64,000 nt of DNA from Shewanella pealeana ATCC 700345 (GCF_000018285.1 NC_009901.1:2231001-2295000), one strand, 5' to 3'. Positions 1 through 9,890 are shown, counted from the stretch's first letter. Notes: generated by a model from the letters alone, not told the origin. Translations and numbers: made by a program.

Positions 1-315
1 AGCAGAGCGCATTCCTCCATAGCTTTTTTCTTTAAGCACTCCTTTGCTACAACGCAATTTATTTCTAGTAGCGAATAGAAATAGCACATAGAAATAGTAC
101 ATTAAAAATGCGGCATTGAATTGTCGCTTAGTGCGAATATCTAGCGATGTTCTATGCTAGATAATAGCTTTGCTGTAGAAAGCAGAGTGGCTAAACAATG
201 CGGCCCAAGTTTCAACTCACTGAAAGATAGTTACCCTTTAGAGGGTCTGTATAAACAAGTGCTCTTAAGCATCGCCTTTTAGCTACTTAAGTGATTAATT
301 TGAAGAGGGAATCAA
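1..315. other. intergenic region before the DoxX gene
   Basis: I see no convincing gene here. A perfect 8-bp inverted repeat (TATCTAGC / GCTAGATA, 10-nt loop) lies at 138-163. A GAGGGAA ribosome-binding site sits just before the next start codon. Whatever gene lies to the left of the window is not represented. Confidence 0.5.
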
Positions 316-909
316 ATGCAATTTGTTAATTTATATCAAAAGTTTTTAAGCACGTTAAAGTATGGTGAAGGACTTGCGCCACTTGCGCTACGTCTGTATT
401 TAGCCCCTGTATTGATGCAAGCCGGATATAATAAACTTTCCCACTTTAGTGACTCCGCAGCTTGGTTTGGTAACCCAGACTGGGGACTTGGACTACCGTT
501 TCCAGAGGTGATGGTTGCACTTGCCGCTGGTACAGAGTTTTTTGGTGGTGCCTTGCTGGTGGTAGGTTTGGCGACTCGACTCGTCTCAATTCCTTTAGCC
601 TTCACCATGTTAGTCGCAGCTTTTAGTGTACATATTGAAAATGGCTGGCTGGCGATTGCTGACTCAAGCTCTTGGCTGGCAAATGAGAATGTTCTCGCCT
701 CGGCCGAGAAGTTGCAGCAGGCTAAACAAATTCTACAAGACAATGGTAACTACGAATGGTTAACCAGCTCAGGTAACTTGGTGATCTTAAATAATGGTAT
801 TGAGTTTGCCATTACGTATTTGTTTATGCTTTTAGCTCTAGTGTTTATGGGGGGAGGACGTTACACCAGCCTTGATTACTATATCGCTAGGCGCAATGAT
901 ATTGCCTAG
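316..909 (+). CDS. DoxX family membrane protein
   Basis: This 197-residue protein belongs to the DoxX-like family of four-helix inner-membrane proteins. The N-terminal part (about residues 18-110) carries the family pattern: ALRLYLAPVLMQAGYNK, then a G-x-E-F-F-G-G segment followed by GLATRLVSIPLA. A further hydrophobic helix lies near residues 160-180. Members act in redox or peptide-copper handling at the membrane, but no substrate can be read from sequence. ATG with a GAGGGAA Shine-Dalgarno sequence. It is a single-gene unit followed by a strong terminator. Family assignment is firm; function is not. Confidence 0.85.
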   Translation: MQFVNLYQKFLSTLKYGEGLAPLALRLYLAPVLMQAGYNKLSHFSDSAAWFGNPDWGLGLPFPEVMVALAAGTEFFGGALLVVGLATRLVSIPLAFTMLVAAFSVHIENGWLAIADSSSWLANENVLASAEKLQQAKQILQDNGNYEWLTSSGNLVILNNGIEFAITYLFMLLALVFMGGGRYTSLDYYIARRNDIA

Positions 910-941
910 GTGTCACACTAGCGGCTTATGATACTAACGAG

Positions 942-967
942 ATCCCACTGAGTAAGTGGGATTTTTT
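942..967 (+). terminator. Rho-independent terminator after DoxX gene
   Basis: Perfect 8-bp stem ATCCCACT/AGTGGGAT with a 5-nt loop followed by TTTTT. Confidence 0.85.
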
Positions 968-1131
968 GTATTATCGGCTCTGGGTTTGCTATTTTTGGTA
1001 AATTTAACCTTTGTAAAGTGGTTAAATTTCATAAATATGGGTGGAATATTTTTACCCACTTGATATTCTCGAACACGAATTGTGACCTAAGTCATTCTTT
1101 TCTCCTCTGAACGTTTATTAAGGATAATCCG

Positions 1132-1680
1132 TTGGACGCATTAGAATTATTGTTAACTCGCCAATCTACCCCAAGACTCATCGCACCAGCACCTAATCCA
1201 CAGCAACTGCAAACTATCTTAGACGCAGCAACTCGTGCACCAGATCATGCGGGTCTGACACCTTGGGAATTTATTATTGCCGAGGAGGATGGCCTAGCTC
1301 GACTTGGGGAGGTTTTTGTCAAAGCATTGCAGGCGAAAGGAGCCGATGAAGACTTAATTGCTAAGGCAAAGAATATGCCCCTAAGGGCGCCAATGGTGAT
1401 TACTGTTGTGGCTAAGGTAATTGAACACCCAAAAGTTCCCGCGCTAGAGCAACAACTTGCAGCAGGATGCGCTGTGATGGCAATGCAACAAGCGGCCTTT
1501 GCTCAAGGCTTAGGCGGTATATGGCGTACAGGAGAGTTGGCCTTCGATGCTAACGTGTATCAATTACTTGGGTTACAAAGTACCGATCAAATTGTAGGGT
1601 TTCTCTACCTAGGCACTCCAGCGATAAAAGCCCCGACCAAAACACTTAAAGATGGCAAGAGCTTCGCTCGATATTTATAG
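1132..1680 (+). CDS. ydjA: NAD(P)H nitroreductase, YdjA-like
   Basis: A 182-residue flavin (FMN) nitroreductase-fold protein, likely a cytosolic dimer that reduces nitro or quinone substrates with NAD(P)H. The sequence closely follows the E. coli YdjA pattern: MDALELLLTRQSTPRL at the start, APDHAGLTPWEF for FMN/phosphate contacts, RAPMVITVVAK, AGCAVMAMQQAAFAQGLGGIWR, and a C-terminal IVGFLYLGTP. Length is normal for this short subfamily. The start is TTG at 1132, set by an AAGGA site a few bases upstream and by agreement with the family N-terminus. It appears monocistronic. The physiological substrate is unknown. Confidence 0.9.
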   Translation: MDALELLLTRQSTPRLIAPAPNPQQLQTILDAATRAPDHAGLTPWEFIIAEEDGLARLGEVFVKALQAKGADEDLIAKAKNMPLRAPMVITVVAKVIEHPKVPALEQQLAAGCAVMAMQQAAFAQGLGGIWRTGELAFDANVYQLLGLQSTDQIVGFLYLGTPAIKAPTKTLKDGKSFARYL

Positions 1681-1803
1681 CGCTTTATCCCGGTTATTGT
1701 GATAAAGATAATGGCTAGACGTTGAACTAATTTCATCAAGAATTTGGTTAAAATGAGTCTGTTACCATGCTAGCGTAGAAGAATTATAATTCAGGAGGTT
1801 GTG

Positions 1804-2403
1804 GTGAACGAAGAAGCAAGAGAAACCAGTTTAGTAGGTGAGCATATCGTCCTAGAGCCTTTATCTCTGGAGCATCAAGCTGCGTTAAGTATTGCCGTTG
1901 CTGATGGTAATTTATGGGAACTTTGGTACACATCTGCGCCTCATCCAGACGATATGAAGGCCTATATCGAAACGGCGTTAGCGACCGAAACCAGAGGAGA
2001 AGCGCTGGCTTTTGCTGTACGTGATCGCTACTCGGGTGAGATTGTGGGCTGCACTCGGATCTGTAACTGGCAGCAGCAACATCGTCGACTAGAAATCGGT
2101 TACACTTGGTATTCAAAGAGTGCACAGCGCTCGGCGGTCAACACCGAGGCCAAATTACTGCTGCTGAGTTACGCTTTCGAAACGTTAGATGTAATGGCCG
2201 TTGAGTTTAGAACCCATGTTCAGAATCAAGTATCTCGTCAAGCGATATGTCGCTTAGGCGCCAATCAAGACGGTATCCTACGCAACCATCAAATATTAAA
2301 AAATGGCACCATCAGAGACACTGTGGTGTATTCAATCATAGATTCTGAATGGCCTGATATAAAGCTGGGGTTAAAAGATAAGTTATCTGCTTATCAGGAA
2401 TAG
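1804..2403 (+). CDS. GNAT family N-acetyltransferase (RimJ/RimL type)
   Basis: About 199 residues with the layout of RimJ/RimL-type acetyltransferases, which move acetyl from acetyl-CoA to an amine. Visible features are the N-terminal LVGEHIVLEPLSLEHQAAL strand-helix, a central EIGYTWYSKSAQRSAVNTEAK acetyl-CoA-binding stretch (split Y-T-W / Q-R-S-A-V-N pattern), and a C-terminal GTIRDTVVYSI strand. Two consecutive GTG codons are possible starts. The second, at 1804, is 5 bases from a perfect AGGAGG (1793-1798), whereas the first at 1801 is only 2 bases away, so 1804 is preferred. The substrate (protein N-terminus, amino acid or drug) is not predictable. Confidence 0.85.
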   Translation: MNEEARETSLVGEHIVLEPLSLEHQAALSIAVADGNLWELWYTSAPHPDDMKAYIETALATETRGEALAFAVRDRYSGEIVGCTRICNWQQQHRRLEIGYTWYSKSAQRSAVNTEAKLLLLSYAFETLDVMAVEFRTHVQNQVSRQAICRLGANQDGILRNHQILKNGTIRDTVVYSIIDSEWPDIKLGLKDKLSAYQE

Positions 2404-2616
2404 CCAATGGTATGGAGCTGTAGCGCAAGAGCTGCCACTGATTCTCTGTATTAAGGACGATTAGTTACAATGGAATGTCATTAAAAAGATGACCAATTCT
2501 TCAGCTTTGCACTTGATATTAATTAAAAGCTAAAGTAGAAATGTATGCTGGAAGCTAAATTCAGCATTAACTATTAGCAATTATCAAAGCAACTAAAAAG
2601 AAAAGGATAACCTTCA

Positions 2617-3021
2617 ATGTTTGCAAAGATTAACTTAGCACTGATTGTACTGGGTGCCAGCACGCTCGCTTTTAATAGCCAAGCGGGGGAGGCGGAAGAC
2701 GCCTTTGTTAGTGAGCTTGCCGATTGTGCAGCCTATTACCATATCGCGTCTGATGCGATTTCTGCGATGGATGCTCCCCAAATGGCGGCAGTGGTGGATA
2801 GGTTAACACTTTCGGGCGAACAGGCGTCGCAATTGGCGAAGCAATATCAAACTGAAGAGCAGGTCTCAGCCGCGATTATCGCAGCCGAAAAGAAGCACCA
2901 ATCGACTATGCCTAACGGTAAAAGCTTAGGTCCATTGATGGGTAAATATAAAGAGACTTGTAAGAGTATTCTTGCCCAGCCAGAAAAGCGTCTCGATTAT
3001 TGGACCATGGTCACCATGTAA
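2617..3021 (+). CDS. small secreted hypothetical protein
   Basis: A 134-residue protein that I do not recognise. Residues 1-23 form a Sec signal peptide (basic start, hydrophobic core, cleavage near SQA-GEA). The mature part is about 110 residues, mostly helical and polar, with two cysteines (ADCAAYY and KETCKSIL) that could form one disulphide. The ribosome site AAAAGGATAA is well placed before the ATG. It stands alone, followed by a good terminator, so it is probably a single exported periplasmic protein. No function is proposed. Confidence 0.75.
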   Translation: MFAKINLALIVLGASTLAFNSQAGEAEDAFVSELADCAAYYHIASDAISAMDAPQMAAVVDRLTLSGEQASQLAKQYQTEEQVSAAIIAAEKKHQSTMPNGKSLGPLMGKYKETCKSILAQPEKRLDYWTMVTM

Positions 3022-3101
3022 TACTTTTGGGATGAACGCTTTCCTTGAGCTTCCCTCGAACTGACTTAAGCCAGTTAGTCTAAGTGCTTACTGCAAATGT
3101 G

Positions 3102-3137
3102 AATAGAGTCGCCAAACATCTCGGCTGACTCTATTTT
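3102..3137 (+). terminator. terminator after the small secreted protein gene
   Basis: AATAGAGTCGCC pairs with GGCTGACTCTATT (one bulge), followed by TTT. Confidence 0.7.
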
Positions 3138-3293
3138 TAACTTAAGTATGATTTTTATACTCACCTTTTAAATCATGGCTTTTAAATGGCATGACTTGTA
3201 ATAATTCCAGCCAATCCCCTGTCTACTCGCTTAGTTCTAGCTTGCAAGCTATGACTTTTTGAAATCCCATAACCTAGCGCACAGGAGTAACCC

Positions 3294-3683
3294 ATGAACA
3301 TCTATTTGTTGATCGCAGGACTTCTCGCAGTGCTGACCTCTATTGGTCATTTTACCTATGGTAGAACGCACTTTCTGTTGCCAATGAATGCAGCAGACTT
3401 TGACCCAGAAGCCAAGGCCGTTATGCACTGTGTATTTCACTATGTATCGGTATTTCTTGTACTCTCGACTTTGGTTCTGCTCTGCTGCGCTTTCGAAGCC
3501 ATCTCTCAGATGCAGAGTTTTGGTATTTTGCTGTTTATCGCGCTTAATTTTGGATTATTTGCCATCTGGCAGCTTTATATAGGTTTTATGAGCAGTCTTG
3601 AAGCGCCATTTAAGCGATTATTTCAATGGGTATTTTTTGCGCTTGTGGCAGGGTTTACCTTAGCCGGGACTCTGCTGAGTTAG
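3294..3683 (+). CDS. small four-helix membrane protein, unknown function
   Basis: A 129-residue, strongly hydrophobic protein with four predicted transmembrane helices (about residues 3-22, 43-67, 72-96 and 105-128) and short charged loops (TYGRTHF, DFDPEAK, EAPFKR). I cannot assign a named family. The ATG is preceded by CAGGAGTAACCC, a good ribosome site. It is monocistronic. The overlapping plus-frame reading at 3388-3582 is a shadow. Confidence 0.7.
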   Translation: MNIYLLIAGLLAVLTSIGHFTYGRTHFLLPMNAADFDPEAKAVMHCVFHYVSVFLVLSTLVLLCCAFEAISQMQSFGILLFIALNFGLFAIWQLYIGFMSSLEAPFKRLFQWVFFALVAGFTLAGTLLS

Positions 3684-4132
3684 CTAAAACTTTTGGTAGA
3701 TTAATACCAATTAGAATAAACCACGTAGAGTCCTTCGCCATTTAAATAGTATTGTACAAACAGTGGTTTAAAGCTTTAACTGTAATACATTCACATGAAT
3801 ATTGCTCATGTTAAGATTGGATTACAGGGTAACAACTTGTCTTTTACTGAGCAGCTAGGTAAGTTGAGCAGCCTATTCCAAAAGGATTGGAATTCCCCAA
3901 ACAAGGACGAGAAGATGCACCGCACCATTATGTTGCCCCTAGACGTTTACTGTATCAGGATTTGATGCCTATTTACTTGTTCCTTTCGAACATTTAATAA
4001 CAATCGTTGTCCGATAGTTATAATGACGATAATTTACAAATTTTTGCGGATTAACCAGATAGCTATAGCGTTCTTCTCTGTATGATAAGAGCTTGTCTAT
4101 GATGTTTGCCAATCCAGCCATATGAGCATTTT
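3684..4132. other. intergenic region before the export operon
   Basis: About 450 bases without a supported gene. A 56-codon open frame (3795-3965, plus) exists but has no clear ribosome site or recognisable product. The region presumably holds the promoter of the downstream five-gene operon, but no convincing -35/-10 pair stands out. Confidence 0.4.
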
Positions 4133-4819
4133 ATGATTAAAGTTCATCAATTAAAAAAAGAATATCCCATGGGAGACAGCTGCGTGAAAGCGCTCAATGG
4201 GGTAAGCTTCTCTATCGCGAGAAATGAGTTTGTTGCCATCATGGGGCCATCTGGGTCAGGGAAGTCAACATTAATGAACATCATTGGCTGTCTAGACAAG
4301 CCGACGTCGGGTAGCTATAGCCTGAACGAACAAGCGGTGGCCGAGTTAGATGATGATGCCTTGTCTGCTGTACGTAACAAGGAGATTGGTTTTGTGTTTC
4401 AAAGCTTCCACTTGTTACCCCGTTTATCTGCTTTGCAAAATGTGTTGTTGCCCTTAAGGTTCTCAGCTTCACCTGTTCAAGATACCGATTATGCCCATGA
4501 GTTACTCAAGCGAGTCGGTCTCGATACTCGCCATGATCATAGACCCAATCAGTTATCGGGTGGACAAAGACAGCGTGTGGCCATTGCTCGCTCTTTAGTG
4601 AATCGACCTGCAATCCTATTAGCCGATGAGCCCACTGGCGCGCTAGACAGTAAAACCTCGGTCGAGATCATGGCGCTGTTTACTGAGTTACATAAAGCCG
4701 GACAAACCATCATCTTAGTGACTCATGAAGAAGAGGTTGCCGCTTATGCCCAGCGTATTATTCGTATGCGCGATGGTGACATCGTCGAGATAGAAGAAAG
4801 AGGTGAAAATGCCGCTTAA
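4133..4819 (+). CDS. ABC transporter ATP-binding subunit, MacB/LolD type
   Basis: A 228-residue nucleotide-binding subunit of a type VII (MacB/LolCDE-like) ABC system. It shows Walker A GPSGSGKS (residues 38-45), Q-loop VFQSFHLLP, signature LSGGQ (141-145), Walker B ILLADEP (161-167) and the H-switch VTHEEE. It powers the permease encoded at the end of the operon. The reading frame is open from a TTG at 4106, but the ATG at 4133 gives the normal family N-terminus ([11 protein letters not shown]). The 3' end overlaps the first adaptor gene by 11 bases, so translation is probably coupled. Confidence 0.93.
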   Translation: MIKVHQLKKEYPMGDSCVKALNGVSFSIARNEFVAIMGPSGSGKSTLMNIIGCLDKPTSGSYSLNEQAVAELDDDALSAVRNKEIGFVFQSFHLLPRLSALQNVLLPLRFSASPVQDTDYAHELLKRVGLDTRHDHRPNQLSGGQRQRVAIARSLVNRPAILLADEPTGALDSKTSVEIMALFTELHKAGQTIILVTHEEEVAAYAQRIIRMRDGDIVEIEERGENAA

Positions 4820-5900
4820 TGTTATAAACACCCCAAAGGTTAAATTTAAGCGGGGCAATAAGTACTTCAATTTCGCGCTTGGCTTTTCCATCGTCTTATT
4901 GACCAGTTCAAGTGTCGTAACAGAGGCCGTCGCCAGCACTGAGTCTCAGAGCGTTGCTGCTTTGGCAAATCATGGTTATGCACCAAATGAAGGTGAACTC
5001 ATGCCTTTACTGCTCACAGGCCAAGTCGCTTCAGTAGTTTCCCAAGCTTTTATTGTACCTAAGGCTGGCGATACCTGGCTTTACCAAATTCAATGGATGG
5101 CACCTGAAGGTAGTCTGGTAAAACCTGGTGAAGTGGTGCTTATCTTCGATAAAAGTGAAATTGACAGTCGTATCGAGCAGTTGGAAGGAAGTTTATTAAG
5201 GGTGAAAGCCCAGGAGCAAAGCCAATCTATTGAGCTAAATGCACAGTTATTACAAGCAGAGTTTGAGTTGAAACAAGCTAAATTAGAGCTTGAGAAGGCC
5301 GTACTCGATGCCTCTGTTCCCGCCGATTTCATTGCCGCTAAAGATTATGCCGATTTTCAGTTTAATAAATTGAAAGCCGAGTCTGAATTGTCAAAGAAGC
5401 ATCAAGCATTAGCCGAAATTCAAGATAAGCGTAAGGCGTCATTGTCACAGCTCTCAATCGATAAACAGCGTGCAGAGCTAGAGCTTGCTCAGGCGCTATT
5501 AGGGCTTGAGCAACTAGAAATTCGCGCCGATATTGCCGGGCCAGTACTTTATTCAAGAGATCCATGGACAGATAAGAAATATGCCGTAGGAGACAATGCC
5601 AGAATAGGCAGGCAAGTGGTGACGATCCCTGCGTTAAACAATCTCGAAATTATCGCTTGGGTAAATGAGGTGGATGTAGATCGTATTAAACTGGGAGAAC
5701 CTGTACGCCTAAGGCTTGATTCTCAAACTCAAGTTACGCTCAGTGGTAATGTTGCCGACGTTAGCCGTCAGGCTAAGAAGCAGCCTGCATGGGGGAACAG
5801 CAACTGGTTTAGAGTATCGATAAAATTTAAGGTCGACAAGCGAGTGGAGATTATTCCAGGTATGAGCGTGTTAGTTGAAGCAGGAGTGACCCCCTCATGA
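4809..5900 (+). CDS. HlyD-like periplasmic adaptor, first of three
   Basis: About 363 residues. A hydrophobic signal segment (residues ~16-43, ending near AVAS) is followed by a biotinyl-lipoyl-like hairpin ([21 protein letters not shown]), a long alternating-charge coiled coil (~100-210), the second lipoyl half ([18 protein letters not shown]) and a beta-barrel domain with [19 protein letters not shown]. This is the architecture of membrane-fusion proteins that couple an inner-membrane pump to an outer-membrane channel. The ATG at 4809 is well spaced from AAGAGGTG; a GTG at 4803 is the alternative. The 3' end overlaps the next gene by ATGA. Confidence 0.88.
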   Translation: MPLNVINTPKVKFKRGNKYFNFALGFSIVLLTSSSVVTEAVASTESQSVAALANHGYAPNEGELMPLLLTGQVASVVSQAFIVPKAGDTWLYQIQWMAPEGSLVKPGEVVLIFDKSEIDSRIEQLEGSLLRVKAQEQSQSIELNAQLLQAEFELKQAKLELEKAVLDASVPADFIAAKDYADFQFNKLKAESELSKKHQALAEIQDKRKASLSQLSIDKQRAELELAQALLGLEQLEIRADIAGPVLYSRDPWTDKKYAVGDNARIGRQVVTIPALNNLEIIAWVNEVDVDRIKLGEPVRLRLDSQTQVTLSGNVADVSRQAKKQPAWGNSNWFRVSIKFKVDKRVEIIPGMSVLVEAGVTPS

Positions 5901-7063
5901 AGTTGACCCTAATTAGTGGATTCGTGTTTGGCGCACTATTAACCGGTTGCTCAGACACGGTTACCACCCAAGTCGAGTCAGGTATTCTAGAACAGCAGAT
6001 TGAAGTAACAGGAGAGTTGGTTTCGGCTAATACCGTGAACCTAAAGCCGCCAGCTCTGCGCCGCGTCTGGCAATATCAAGTGAAGATGTTGGCTCCAGAA
6101 GGCAGTGAGGTTAACAAGGGGGATAGAGTCGCGCAGCTAGATACCTCTAACTTGAGCCAAAGGCTATCGGTCAAGGCGGCTGAATTAGAGACAACGATTC
6201 AGGATATCGAAACCTCGAAGCTTAGAAATGCTAAGAAACTTGAGGAGCTCAAACTTGAGCTGGCCGAAGCTAAGATGAATCAAGAGAAGAGTCAGATGAA
6301 AGTCGACATTTCAGATGAAACCGTTTCGGCTATCGATGAACAGAAATACTTAAGAGATGCCGTTATCGCCAAAGATCGCGTCAAACTCATTAATCAAAAA
6401 ATTGAGCTTGAGCTCAAAGGTGCCGAACAGCGAATGAAAATGCTGGCAGGCGACCAACAAAAGTTTGCCGCCGAAGTGTCCACTCTAGAGAAAGGGATTA
6501 AGTCGATGACACTTATTGCGCCCCGAGCTGGCATGGTGGTTTACGGCAACGACCAGCAGGGCAACAAGGTGGCCGAAGGCCAAAATATCTTTGTTGGTGA
6601 CTCTGTATTAAGTATTCCGGATCTGCAACATATGCAGGTCAATATGACCATTCCTGAGGTAGAAGCTGGGCGGGTTAAGATTGGTCAAAAACTCAAAATT
6701 CGTCTCGATGCTAACCCAGAGAAGAGCTTTAATGGTGAAATCACCGAACTTGGCGCCGTATTTAGGGTGAAGAATCAAGATGTGCCCTTGGTGATTTTTG
6801 ATGCTGTCGCTAGCATTAGCGAGCCTGATACCGAGCTGATGCGCCCAGGGATGACGGCGAAAATTAGCATAGATATTGCCAATAACAGTCCTGAATTATT
6901 ATTGGCTCTCGATGCCGTGCATTATGAGCGCGGTAAGGCTTATGTCTTACTCCCGGGGATATTTAATGACACTAAGCAGTACGTCGGCCTTGGTTCTATG
7001 GGCAAGGAGCGTGTAGCGATTACCTCCGGATTAAAAGAGGGTGAGGAGGTATTACTGCCATGA
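5897..7063 (+). CDS. HlyD-like adaptor lipoprotein, second of three
   Basis: 388 residues. It begins with a lipoprotein signal peptide whose lipobox is LLTGC (Cys about residue 18), so it should be lipid-anchored. Then come a lipoyl half (WQYQVKMLAPEGSEVNKGD), a long helical hairpin with extended coiled coil (~85-195), the second lipoyl half (MTLIAPRAGMVVYGNDQQG), a barrel (MQVNMTIPEVEAGRVKIG) and a membrane-proximal C-terminal domain ending GLKEGEEVLLP. It is clearly paralogous in plan to its two neighbours but not a close copy. ATGA overlaps at both ends indicate one translationally coupled operon. Confidence 0.88.
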   Translation: MKLTLISGFVFGALLTGCSDTVTTQVESGILEQQIEVTGELVSANTVNLKPPALRRVWQYQVKMLAPEGSEVNKGDRVAQLDTSNLSQRLSVKAAELETTIQDIETSKLRNAKKLEELKLELAEAKMNQEKSQMKVDISDETVSAIDEQKYLRDAVIAKDRVKLINQKIELELKGAEQRMKMLAGDQQKFAAEVSTLEKGIKSMTLIAPRAGMVVYGNDQQGNKVAEGQNIFVGDSVLSIPDLQHMQVNMTIPEVEAGRVKIGQKLKIRLDANPEKSFNGEITELGAVFRVKNQDVPLVIFDAVASISEPDTELMRPGMTAKISIDIANNSPELLLALDAVHYERGKAYVLLPGIFNDTKQYVGLGSMGKERVAITSGLKEGEEVLLP

Positions 7064-8349
7064 TAACAACACAGAGCAAAACTACTAGTGAATTAAAAAG
7101 CCGAACAGATTTCACGATAACGGAGCAAAAGCCTAACCTGGTGCGCACTGTACTGTTAACCAGTGTATTGGCCGCCGCTGCGCTCGGCCTAACTGCTTGT
7201 GGTGATTCAGGGAGTGCTGGCGTATTAACCGTTGAAGTGAATCGATCTGATTTTAAGGTGGATATCCCTGCATCGGGCGAGCTAGAGGCCAGTAATTCGA
7301 CCACCATCAATGTGCCTACAGGCCTTCGTGGACCACAATCTCTCGCCTGGATTATCGATAATTTCAGTGACGTTAAAGCGGGGGATGTCGTCGCTAAAAT
7401 GGATTCGACCCGAGAGAGTTTTCGTTTGGAGATGGAACAGCTCGATTACGACCGTTTAGGTTTAGATAGCCAAATCCAAACGCAAAAAGACAAGACTATA
7501 GATAAGAGTTTAAACACAGACACTAAAGTGACTGCACAGGAACAAGATTTAGCCGATCGCTTTTTCAGTGAAGATGAACGGGTTTATACCAGAATCGATA
7601 TTATCGATCAGATGCGAAACCAAGATTATCTCGAAGCTAAGATGGAGTTCTATGATTGGGGCTTAAGCCAGCATGGCTCTCAAGCGCAAGCGGAGCAAGA
7701 GCTGATAAAGCTGAAGCAGAAAGGTCATAAGGCTAAGATGAATCGCTACTCCAATAATTTAAAACAGATGGAGATAGTTGCGCCCCATGACGGTTTATTT
7801 GTGTCGCAAGCGGGTTGGAATGGCGCCTTGCCTGTTGCGGGAGACATGATGTGGTCGGGGGTGACCATTGGCTTACTCCCCGATACTTCAAAGATGCAGG
7901 CCAAACTGTATGTTCTAGAATCTGAGGCCCTAGGTTTAGCCATTGATAAGCCCGTTACCTTATATCTCGATGCTTATCCAGAATTGCCGATAACAGGCAC
8001 GCTGACTCAACTCGATGCACTGGCAAAAGCGAAAGAGCAAGACAGTCCAGTTAACTATTTCCAGATCACGGTAACGCTCGATAAAACCTTAGAAGAGATC
8101 ATGCAGCCTGGGCGGCAAGTTAATGCAATGGTGCATGCTTTGGATCTTAATGATGTGATTACTGTGCCTAATCAGGCGTTATTTCAAAAGTCTGGAGAGT
8201 ATTGGGTCTACATCAAGACATCAGCAGGCTTTGCTAAGCGTAGCGTTAAATTAGGTAACCGCAGCTTAAATAGAACGGTTGTTACTGAAGGATTAGAGCA
8301 AGGCGATACCATCGCGCTGACCACACCGCCGAAGAGGAATCGAGTATGA
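7060..8349 (+). CDS. HlyD-like adaptor lipoprotein, third of three
   Basis: 429 residues. An unusually long polar leader (about 28 residues) precedes a hydrophobic stretch ending in the lipobox LTAC (Cys about residue 47), so the true start may be internal, though no better ribosome site is evident. The domain order is lipoyl half, a long helical hairpin (~125-230), lipoyl half (MEIVAPHDGLFVSQAGWNG), barrel (KMQAKLYVLESEALGL) and a C-terminal domain ending GLEQGDTIALTTPP. The hairpin differs in sequence from the other two adaptors. It overlaps both neighbours by ATGA. Confidence 0.87.
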   Translation: MITTQSKTTSELKSRTDFTITEQKPNLVRTVLLTSVLAAAALGLTACGDSGSAGVLTVEVNRSDFKVDIPASGELEASNSTTINVPTGLRGPQSLAWIIDNFSDVKAGDVVAKMDSTRESFRLEMEQLDYDRLGLDSQIQTQKDKTIDKSLNTDTKVTAQEQDLADRFFSEDERVYTRIDIIDQMRNQDYLEAKMEFYDWGLSQHGSQAQAEQELIKLKQKGHKAKMNRYSNNLKQMEIVAPHDGLFVSQAGWNGALPVAGDMMWSGVTIGLLPDTSKMQAKLYVLESEALGLAIDKPVTLYLDAYPELPITGTLTQLDALAKAKEQDSPVNYFQITVTLDKTLEEIMQPGRQVNAMVHALDLNDVITVPNQALFQKSGEYWVYIKTSAGFAKRSVKLGNRSLNRTVVTEGLEQGDTIALTTPPKRNRV

Positions 8350-9659
8350 CCGCCAATAGAGCGCCGGTGAAGCTAGAAGCACAGTTCAACAAGGGCTCAA
8401 TGAGTCCGTCTCGTCTACCTACCTCAGTATATTGGGAAGGAATTAAGCAAGCTTTTGACGAGATGCGGCATCATAAACTCCGTACGTCATTAACCTTACT
8501 GGGGATGATATTCGGCGTAGGCGCAGTTATTGCTATGCTTAGTGTGGGTGAGGGGGCTGAGCGTGAAGCGCTTAAGATGATTGAATCTATGGGAGTGAAA
8601 AACCTAGTCGTCAATGCTCGCAGCGCCGAAGGCGATGCACTTAAGTCGATACGAGAGCACAGCATCGGTCTCAGTATTAGAGACGTAGAAAGTGCTCGTG
8701 ATACCTTGCCATTTATAGACAATTGGAGCGCTGAGAAAAACGTAAAAGTGTTCAGCTTGTTTAGCTTAAAAGGCCGCAGCGACGCACAAGTCGTAGGTGT
8801 GACGCCAAGTTATTTTGACTTGAGTTCTTTACCTTTGGGAGAGGGACGAACGTTCAATGACAAGGATGAAGACTATTATCAACAAGTCGCGGTACTCGGC
8901 CCTGAGGCTGCTAGGAGCTTATTCCCTCAAGGCAGTGCCATTGGTAATTTGGTTAAGGTTAATCATCAGTGGTTTACCGTTGTTGGCGTGTTGTCAGAAA
9001 AAGAGAGCAGCAAGTCTAGCATTCAAGGAGTAAAGCTTGGCGGCGAGCGTAATCAAGTGTTTATTCCTTTGACCACAGCGCTCAAAAAAATGCAGTTTAA
9101 CAGTTTAGAGAGTGAGCTCGATGCATTTAAATTGGCATTGGCCGACGGTGTAGAGCCCTCGCTTGCAGCAAAAAGCTTACAGCATCTGCTAAATCGACGT
9201 CATGGCGGTGAAAAAGACTTTGATGTGGTGGTGCCTGCCGACTTACTGGCCCAGCACCAAAAAACCCAGCAGATCTTCAACATTGTAATGGCCTGTGTCG
9301 CTGGGATTTCATTATTGGTTGGCGGGATCGGCATCATGAACATCATGTTAGCGACGATTTTAGAACGTACCGGTGAAATTGGTTTGCTCAGGGCTCTGGG
9401 GGCAAAGCGTAAGGATATTGCCCGTCAATTCTTGATTGAGAGCATCGCGATATCGGCCACAGGTGGCATCATAGGTATTGGTGTCGGATTGCTATTGGCC
9501 TTGATTATCTCCTCAGCTGCAGGCTGGCCTGTAGCATGGTCACCCTTTGCCATCTTGTTGGCCCTTGGAGTTTGTATGACAATCGGTGTGGGATTTGGTC
9601 TGTATCCTGCCAACAAAGCCGCCAAACTTGACCCGATAGTGGCTCTGCAACGGGACTAG
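8346..9659 (+). CDS. MacB/FtsX-family ABC transporter permease
   Basis: 437 residues with the four-helix plan of MacB-like permeases. One N-terminal helix (about residues 48-68, LRTSLTLLGMIFGVGAVIAM) is followed by a large periplasmic MacB core domain (~75-290) and three C-terminal helices of the FtsX domain, with the hallmark GGIGIMNIMLATILERTGEIG and the cytoplasmic coupling segment LLRALGAKRKDIARQFLIES. It is the only permease in the operon, so three adaptors appear to serve one pump. Such mechanotransmission transporters expel peptides, siderophores or toxins from the periplasm; the cargo here is unknown. A strong terminator follows. Confidence 0.92.
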   Translation: MTANRAPVKLEAQFNKGSMSPSRLPTSVYWEGIKQAFDEMRHHKLRTSLTLLGMIFGVGAVIAMLSVGEGAEREALKMIESMGVKNLVVNARSAEGDALKSIREHSIGLSIRDVESARDTLPFIDNWSAEKNVKVFSLFSLKGRSDAQVVGVTPSYFDLSSLPLGEGRTFNDKDEDYYQQVAVLGPEAARSLFPQGSAIGNLVKVNHQWFTVVGVLSEKESSKSSIQGVKLGGERNQVFIPLTTALKKMQFNSLESELDAFKLALADGVEPSLAAKSLQHLLNRRHGGEKDFDVVVPADLLAQHQKTQQIFNIVMACVAGISLLVGGIGIMNIMLATILERTGEIGLLRALGAKRKDIARQFLIESIAISATGGIIGIGVGLLLALIISSAAGWPVAWSPFAILLALGVCMTIGVGFGLYPANKAAKLDPIVALQRD

Positions 9660-9676
9660 TGGTTGCGTACTATTAA

Positions 9677-9711
9677 AATAACCCGCGATAACCTCGCGGG
9701 TTATTTTTTGT
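9677..9711 (+). terminator. terminator of the export operon
   Basis: A 12-bp perfect stem AATAACCCGCGA/TCGCGGGTTATT with a 5-nt loop, followed by a T-run. Confidence 0.92.
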
Positions 9712-9890
9712 CTTTTTTGAGTAATCTTCTTTTGAAAAAGGCTGACGAAGTTGTTTAGTATTTAGTTGGTTGTAAACATGTTAAAACGGTGAGCGTAAAA
9801 TGCTAAACTAAGCTATTGTATTAGAAGCATTCGCTAAACCACTTCGCTCAATTTATTGCTGAGTAAAGATAACGGCTAAGGAATTGCCAG

